A stretch of 10,466 bases of DNA from assembly GCA_036271375.1 (NCBI GenBank), contig DATBAT010000377.1:1-10466 (forward strand). The letters run 5' to 3'. The DNA comes from DATBAT01 sp036271375. GTDB lineage: Bacteria > Acidobacteriota > Terriglobia > Terriglobales > Acidobacteriaceae. Below are positions 6,912-10,466 of the stretch, piece by piece. A program made the position numbers and the translations under genes. Every line of letters starts with the position of its first letter. Position 1 is the stretch's first letter. The notes below the pieces were generated by a model, which did not search any database, was not told the DNA's origin, and saw nothing but the letters and a program-made list of their open reading frames with translations.

Positions 6912-6919
6912 GCCGCGTT

Positions 6920-7348
6920 ATGGATCCCGCGAATCCGGTTGTGCGATTGTGCGCCGAAGGAATGTCTGCCGAAGGGCGTGGTCAGGCCAAGACAGCGTTG
7001 TCGTTTTTCGAACAAGCCTGGGAGCGAAGCACAGACGACTACGAGCGGTGTATCGCGGCGCACTACGTCGCCAGGCAGCAGCCATCCTTAATTGAGGCAT
7101 TGCGTTGGAACCGGAAAGCTCTCGATTGTGCCGTCTCTTCGAGTGATCAGCGCCTGGACGAATTCTATCCGTCGCTGTATTTGAATATGGGGAAAGCCTA
7201 CGAAGAGTTGGGGAACCTTGGCGAAGCAAGCACCTTCTACCATCTTGGGGCGCAACAGATGAACAGTCTTCCAGCCGGGCCTTACGGCAGGCTCATCAGC
7301 CAAGCCATCGAACGGGGACTGAAACGCACCGAGCCGTATCGCGAGTAA
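6920..7348 (+). CDS. Tetratricopeptide-repeat-like protein
   Basis: A 142-residue soluble, helical protein. The opening MDPANPVVRLCAEGM, then GRGQAKTALSFFEQAWE, a middle helix pair around AAHYVARQQ and ALRWNRKAL, and YPSLYLNMGKAYEELGNLGEAS (split across two helices) match a small TPR protein family I recall as scattered across Actinobacteria and other phyla. The second TPR has the expected W/Y-G-A-Y-G-A spacing (LNMGKAYEELGNLGEASTFY). No signal peptide or membrane segment is seen, so it should be cytoplasmic. A role as protein-interaction scaffold is inferred from the fold; related entries sometimes carry unconvincing enzyme names. ATG 6920 is preferred to the in-frame TTG at 6866 because conservation begins at MDPANPV and a -10-like motif overlaps the TTG-started extension. 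It is divergent from permease 2; the zinc-ribbon gene follows 79 bases later. Confidence 0.8.
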   Translation: MDPANPVVRLCAEGMSAEGRGQAKTALSFFEQAWERSTDDYERCIAAHYVARQQPSLIEALRWNRKALDCAVSSSDQRLDEFYPSLYLNMGKAYEELGNLGEASTFYHLGAQQMNSLPAGPYGRLISQAIERGLKRTEPYRE

Positions 7349-7427
7349 GGTATTGATTCTCAGAGACCGCAGAACTTACAGTGATTTCCCTATTTACTCG
7401 GGCGCGAGAAGATCATTCAATAAGAGG

Positions 7428-7601
7428 ATGGAACACACAAAGATCTGCCCTCGCTGCTACACACCATTGGAAGCGAAGAGATCAGCCAAGACCGGCACCT
7501 ACGATCTGGTGTGCCCGAATTATCCCACTTGCCAAAAGCCAGCGGAATTCCCCAAGCCTTCAGTCACGGCTGGATACCACGAGCTTCGGATGGCGGCGTA
7601 A
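7428..7601 (+). CDS. 57-residue four-cysteine zinc-ribbon protein
   Basis: A very small protein with a single putative zinc-binding module: CPRC (C7, C10) and CPNYPTC (C29, C35), spaced CxxC-x18-CxxxxxC. The pattern and the hydrophobic positions between the pairs (YTPLEAKRSAKTGTYDLVC) resemble the C4 zinc ribbons at the C terminus of type IA topoisomerases and in some nucleases, so nucleic-acid or protein binding is plausible. It stands alone with no other domain. ATG 7428 is chosen over the in-frame TTG at 7353 because the zinc ribbon starts right after it. AAGAGG lies directly against the ATG, which is too close for a standard ribosome site, so initiation may be weak or leaderless. Whether it is co-transcribed with the TPR gene 79 bases upstream is open. 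The gene cannot be named. Confidence 0.65.
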   Translation: MEHTKICPRCYTPLEAKRSAKTGTYDLVCPNYPTCQKPAEFPKPSVTAGYHELRMAA

Positions 7602-7902
7602 TTTTCCGGTCTATATGAAGGTGGGTGGTTGTGGCGTTTTCTTGTTATCAAATCTGCAACCCTCACCCTAGCAGGTCCATTTCGCGATCCCACATTTGGC
7701 CTTCATTCATAACGCTTAGAAAACACTGACCTAGATCCCTATAGGTGCCCCTGCCCAATCCGGCCCAAACCCAAATTCCTGATGTGAATTATTAAAAACT
7801 TGCCATTTTCTTCTTCTTTGCTTCCTATATAGTTTCTTTTAGTTTCTAGTCGTGATCTAATACTTTCTATTCCACACTTTCCATCTGGACCTCGAGGGCC
7901 CC
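7602..7902. other. A/T-rich intergenic region upstream of the TonB receptor
   Basis: No credible gene is seen in these 301 bases. The right half (about 7785-7880) is markedly richer in A and T than the coding regions. It includes a pyrimidine-rich stretch at 7806-7825 and stop codons in the receptor frame (TAA at 7858-7860), which rule out an upstream start. A short inverted repeat ACCTA/TAGGT lies at 7729-7746. The region should hold the receptor promoter. TTGCCA (7800-7805) and TATATA (7826-7831) are the best boxes, but their 20-bp spacing is too long to be convincing. Confidence 0.5.
7830..7847 (+). repeat. Tandem 8-bp direct repeat, one helical turn apart
   Basis: TAGTTTCT occurs at 7830-7837 and again at 7840-7847, with a centre-to-centre spacing of 10 bases. 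Repeats on the same helix face are typical of activator or repressor half-sites. The pair lies 56-73 bases upstream of the receptor ATG and partly overlaps the TATATA box at 7826-7831. It could equally be chance in a T-rich stretch. Confidence 0.3.
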
Positions 7903-10466
7903 ATGCGACAGCTTTCCCTGTTAAGCCTGTTTTGCGTAATCACCATTTCTGCGGCTTTTGCACAAGTCGACACTGGCTCCATCGCGGGAAGCGTTCGCGA
8001 TAGCCAAGGCGCGACTGTTCCGACCGCCACCATTACCTTTACCGGCATCGCCAACGGCATTGTCACCAAGGCGCAGAGCGACGCCTCCGGCGAATACGTT
8101 TCGCCGCCGCTGCGTCCCGGCGACTACAAGGTCTCCGCGGAAGCTCAGGGCTTCAAGACCGAGATTCGTACTTCGATCACCGTCAAGGTGCAAGACCGGC
8201 TGCGCGTCGACTTCGACATGTCTGTCGGTTCGGTCTCCGAAACTCTTGAGGTGACCTCCGAGACGCCAACCATCCAGTCGGAGACATCGTCTCTGGGGCA
8301 GGTCATCACCGCCACCCAGATCACCGAGCTTCCGTTAAACGGGCGTGACTATGTTCAGCTCGCGACGCTGAGCACCGGGGTAGTTCGCACCAGTTCCGGC
8401 ACCAACGGCAACTCCGGCGGCAGCAGCACCGGCGGCCAGAACAGTTTCGTGGCCAACGGGACGCGCGGTACCTTGAACAACTTTCTGCTCGACGGAATCG
8501 ACAACAATTCCAATGACAATGGCGGCCTGGTGCTGCGCACCAACGTCGATGCCATTCAGGAATTCAAGCTCCAGACCAACAGCTACTCGGCCGAGTTCGG
8601 GCGCAGCGGCGGCGCGGTGGTAAACGCGGTCATTAAGTCCGGGACCAACAAAATTCATGGCGGCGTGTTCGAATTCTTCAGAAACTCGGCGCTCGATGCG
8701 CGCGACTATTTCGAGCAGCCCACCGACCCCAAAGCGTCCTTCAAGCAGAACCAGTTTGGCGGCACCCTGGGCGGCGCGTTGATCAAGAACAAGCTGTTCT
8801 GGTTCGGCGATTATCAGGGAACACGTATTCGAAATCCTTTGAACTGGAACTCCAAGGTCCCTACGGCTGCCGAGCGGGCCGGAGATTTCAGCGACCTGCT
8901 GGGAGACCCGGTGGTCGATGCGAATAACAATCCGGTAATCAATCCCTGCACAGGCACGCAGGCTATCAATGGACAGGTTTTTGACCCGTCAACCACGCAA
9001 ACCATAGGCGGTGTACAGTGTCGCACTCCGTTCACCGGAAACATCGTTCCCAGCAACCGCATCTCGCCGATCAGTCAGGCGTTCATGAATCTTTATCCCG
9101 ACGCTAACAGCGCCGGCGGCCGTTACATTATCTTCCCGACGGAGCAGGACGGCATCGACCAGGGCGACGGCCGGGTTGACTACACGCCGTCAGATCGCAA
9201 TCAGTTCTTCGTTCGCTATTCGCAGGCCGGACGTAAAGATGTCCGCCCGGCGCCGCTCCCAGGACTTGCCAATGGCGGCGATTCCAGCACTGGCATCGGC
9301 TTCGAAGACACCGAAGGCGCATCCGTCGGTTTCACCCATACTTTCACTTCTCGCACGATCAACGAGGCTCGCGTGGGCTTCAATCACGTGCATGTCCGCC
9401 GCGGATTGCCGGTTGACGGTACGGTCCTCCCGGACGGAGACCTTCGTGTCCCGGGCGTTCCCGATGACTCGCGGGTGAACGGCCTCACACTATTCAGCCC
9501 CAGTGGCGGGTACCGCCGGGTTGGCGATCCCCGTTACGCTCCGACCCTTCTGGCCAGCCAGGAGCGTCAAATCAATGATGTGCTGACTCTCGTGCGTGGT
9601 TCACATACCTTCAAAGTTGGCGGCGAAATGCGATGGAGCCAATTCAACATTTCGCAGGAAGCTGCGCCGCGCGGACAATTCTCCTTTACCGGTCAATTCA
9701 CGCAGGGCGCGGTAGACGGCAGCGGAAGCCCACTGGCCGATATGTTGCTTGGATTACCGATCAACGCACGCATCTCGACCGTGGTCGGCCTCTACAATCG
9801 TCAAAAAGTTCCATCGGTTTTCTTCCAGGACGATTGGAAGGTCACTCATCACCTGACCCTCAACCTCGGCCTTCGCTACGACTATTTCTCACCAACGGTT
9901 GAAGCCAACAATCGCCAAAGCAACTTCGACTACGCGACCGGGACGTTGATTGCTGCCGGCGTCGGCGGTGCATCCGACAGCCTGGTCAAGGGCGACAAGG
10001 CCAACTTCGCTCCGCGCCTGGGATTCGCCTGGACTCCGACCGACAGCGCCACCACCGTCATCCGCGGTGCTTACGGCATCTTCTTCGGCGGCCAGGAAAT
10101 TCGCACTGCCGCCCCGCTGCAACTGGCTTACAACTTGCCGTTCTTCTATGAGCCGTCATTCACCAGTGACGGAGTAACTCCGCTGATCACGGTATCAGGC
10201 GGTTTCCCATCGCTTGATCCAAGTCAGGCCATCAATCCCGGAGTAACGAGCGTTGATCAGCGCTTACACACTCCTTACTACCAAAGCTGGAACCTGGCCG
10301 TGCAACATCAGTTGCCGGGACAGATCAGCCTTGAAGTCGCCTACGCCGGTTCGAAGGGAACTCACCTGCAAGGCGTGCTTGACCCGAATCAGGACCCGAC
10401 GCCGGGCCCGGGCGATGTGCAGGCCCGACGGCCTTTCCCGACACTGGGAGGCTTCACCGCCATCAC
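7903..10466 (+). CDS. Oar-like TonB-dependent outer-membrane receptor (3' end cut off)
   Basis: The frame stays open from ATG 7903 to the right edge: 854 residues visible, while family members usually exceed 1,000. Residues 1-20 are a Sec signal peptide (hydrophobic core LSLLSLFCVITISAAFA, likely cut AFA|QV). Residues 22-105 are a carboxypeptidase-regulatory-like Ig-fold domain (GSIAGSVRDSQGATVPTATI). A plug follows at about 115-250, with ELPLNGRDYVQLATL (142-156), the Gly/Ser/Asn-rich stretch near 164-180, NNFLLDGIDNN (192-202) and SYSAEFGRSGGAVVNAVIKS (227-246). The rest is beta-barrel, with Oar-type motifs near 425-440 (DYTPSDRNQFFVRYS), 640-662 (FFQDDWKVTHHLTLNLGLRY) and 792 onward (YYQSWNLAVQHQ). 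It should sit in the outer membrane; substrate unknown, perhaps large oligosaccharides or peptides as inferred for relatives. GAGGG at 7894-7898 is a short-spaced ribosome site. No frameshift was found. Confidence 0.92.
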   Translation, partial: MRQLSLLSLFCVITISAAFAQVDTGSIAGSVRDSQGATVPTATITFTGIANGIVTKAQSDASGEYVSPPLRPGDYKVSAEAQGFKTEIRTSITVKVQDRLRVDFDMSVGSVSETLEVTSETPTIQSETSSLGQVITATQITELPLNGRDYVQLATLSTGVVRTSSGTNGNSGGSSTGGQNSFVANGTRGTLNNFLLDGIDNNSNDNGGLVLRTNVDAIQEFKLQTNSYSAEFGRSGGAVVNAVIKSGTNKIHGGVFEFFRNSALDARDYFEQPTDPKASFKQNQFGGTLGGALIKNKLFWFGDYQGTRIRNPLNWNSKVPTAAERAGDFSDLLGDPVVDANNNPVINPCTGTQAINGQVFDPSTTQTIGGVQCRTPFTGNIVPSNRISPISQAFMNLYPDANSAGGRYIIFPTEQDGIDQGDGRVDYTPSDRNQFFVRYSQAGRKDVRPAPLPGLANGGDSSTGIGFEDTEGASVGFTHTFTSRTINEARVGFNHVHVRRGLPVDGTVLPDGDLRVPGVPDDSRVNGLTLFSPSGGYRRVGDPRYAPTLLASQERQINDVLTLVRGSHTFKVGGEMRWSQFNISQEAAPRGQFSFTGQFTQGAVDGSGSPLADMLLGLPINARISTVVGLYNRQKVPSVFFQDDWKVTHHLTLNLGLRYDYFSPTVEANNRQSNFDYATGTLIAAGVGGASDSLVKGDKANFAPRLGFAWTPTDSATTVIRGAYGIFFGGQEIRTAAPLQLAYNLPFFYEPSFTSDGVTPLITVSGGFPSLDPSQAINPGVTSVDQRLHTPYYQSWNLAVQHQLPGQISLEVAYAGSKGTHLQGVLDPNQDPTPGPGDVQARRPFPTLGGFTAI

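Noticed and set aside
6866..6919. TTG-started 18-residue extension of the TPR protein
   Set aside because: Conserved sequence begins at the ATG at 6920, no ribosome site precedes the TTG, and the stretch contains the -10-like element.
7624..7670. Hairpin between GGTGGGTGGTTG and CAACCCTCACCC as a terminator after the zinc-ribbon gene
   Set aside because: Only GGTTG/CAACC pairs cleanly, the loop is about 25 bases, and no T run follows.
1..10466. CRISPR array, tRNA or rRNA genes, or a defence-gene cluster
   Set aside because: No regularly spaced repeats, no cloverleaf or rRNA-like sequence, and no recognisable effector domains were seen on either strand.

Overview
The window most likely comes from an acidobacterium (phylum Acidobacteriota). 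The argument is gene content. Two full-length ATPase-less MacB/FtsX permeases of the 'acidobacterial duplicated orphan permease' (ADOP) type sit beside the start of a very large Oar-like TonB-dependent receptor with an N-terminal carboxypeptidase-regulatory-like domain. Both families are strongly expanded in that phylum. The assignment is inference from family knowledge; no rRNA or other taxonomic marker is present.

Layout, left to right. (1) Bases 1-1140 are a mobile-element zone. The tail of an unidentified reading frame overlaps a 41-codon lysine-rich mini-gene, which converges on and overlaps the 3' end of an intact minus-strand IS1595-family (ISXO2-like) transposase. The transposase has a good sigma70-type promoter placed so close to its ATG that the mRNA should be leaderless. 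(2) Bases 1141-1284 are a leader with inverted repeats ahead of ADOP permease 1 (1285-3723, plus). (3) A possible hairpin terminator is followed by a small three-helix membrane protein (3820-4146, GTG start). (4) ADOP permease 2 (4153-6636, minus) converges on that gene, with only 6 bases between stop codons. (5) Bases 6637-6919 are a divergent intergenic region with two adjacent hairpins in the permease-2 leader and an extended -10 motif just before the next gene. (6) A TPR-like protein (6920-7348) and a 57-residue four-cysteine zinc-ribbon protein (7428-7601) follow on the plus strand. (7) An A/T-rich intergenic region (7602-7902) precedes the Oar-like receptor (7903 to past the right edge).

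Functionally this is an envelope-related accessory neighbourhood next to an insertion sequence, not an obvious single pathway. The two permeases share architecture but sit in opposite orientations, so they are separate transcription units. No ABC ATPase, PadR-type regulator, CRISPR array, tRNA or rRNA gene is visible. I did not find a clearly new multigene system. The items most worth a second look are the mini-gene pair fused onto the IS tail, two candidate leaderless promoters, the zinc-ribbon miniprotein, and the structured leaders of the permease genes.
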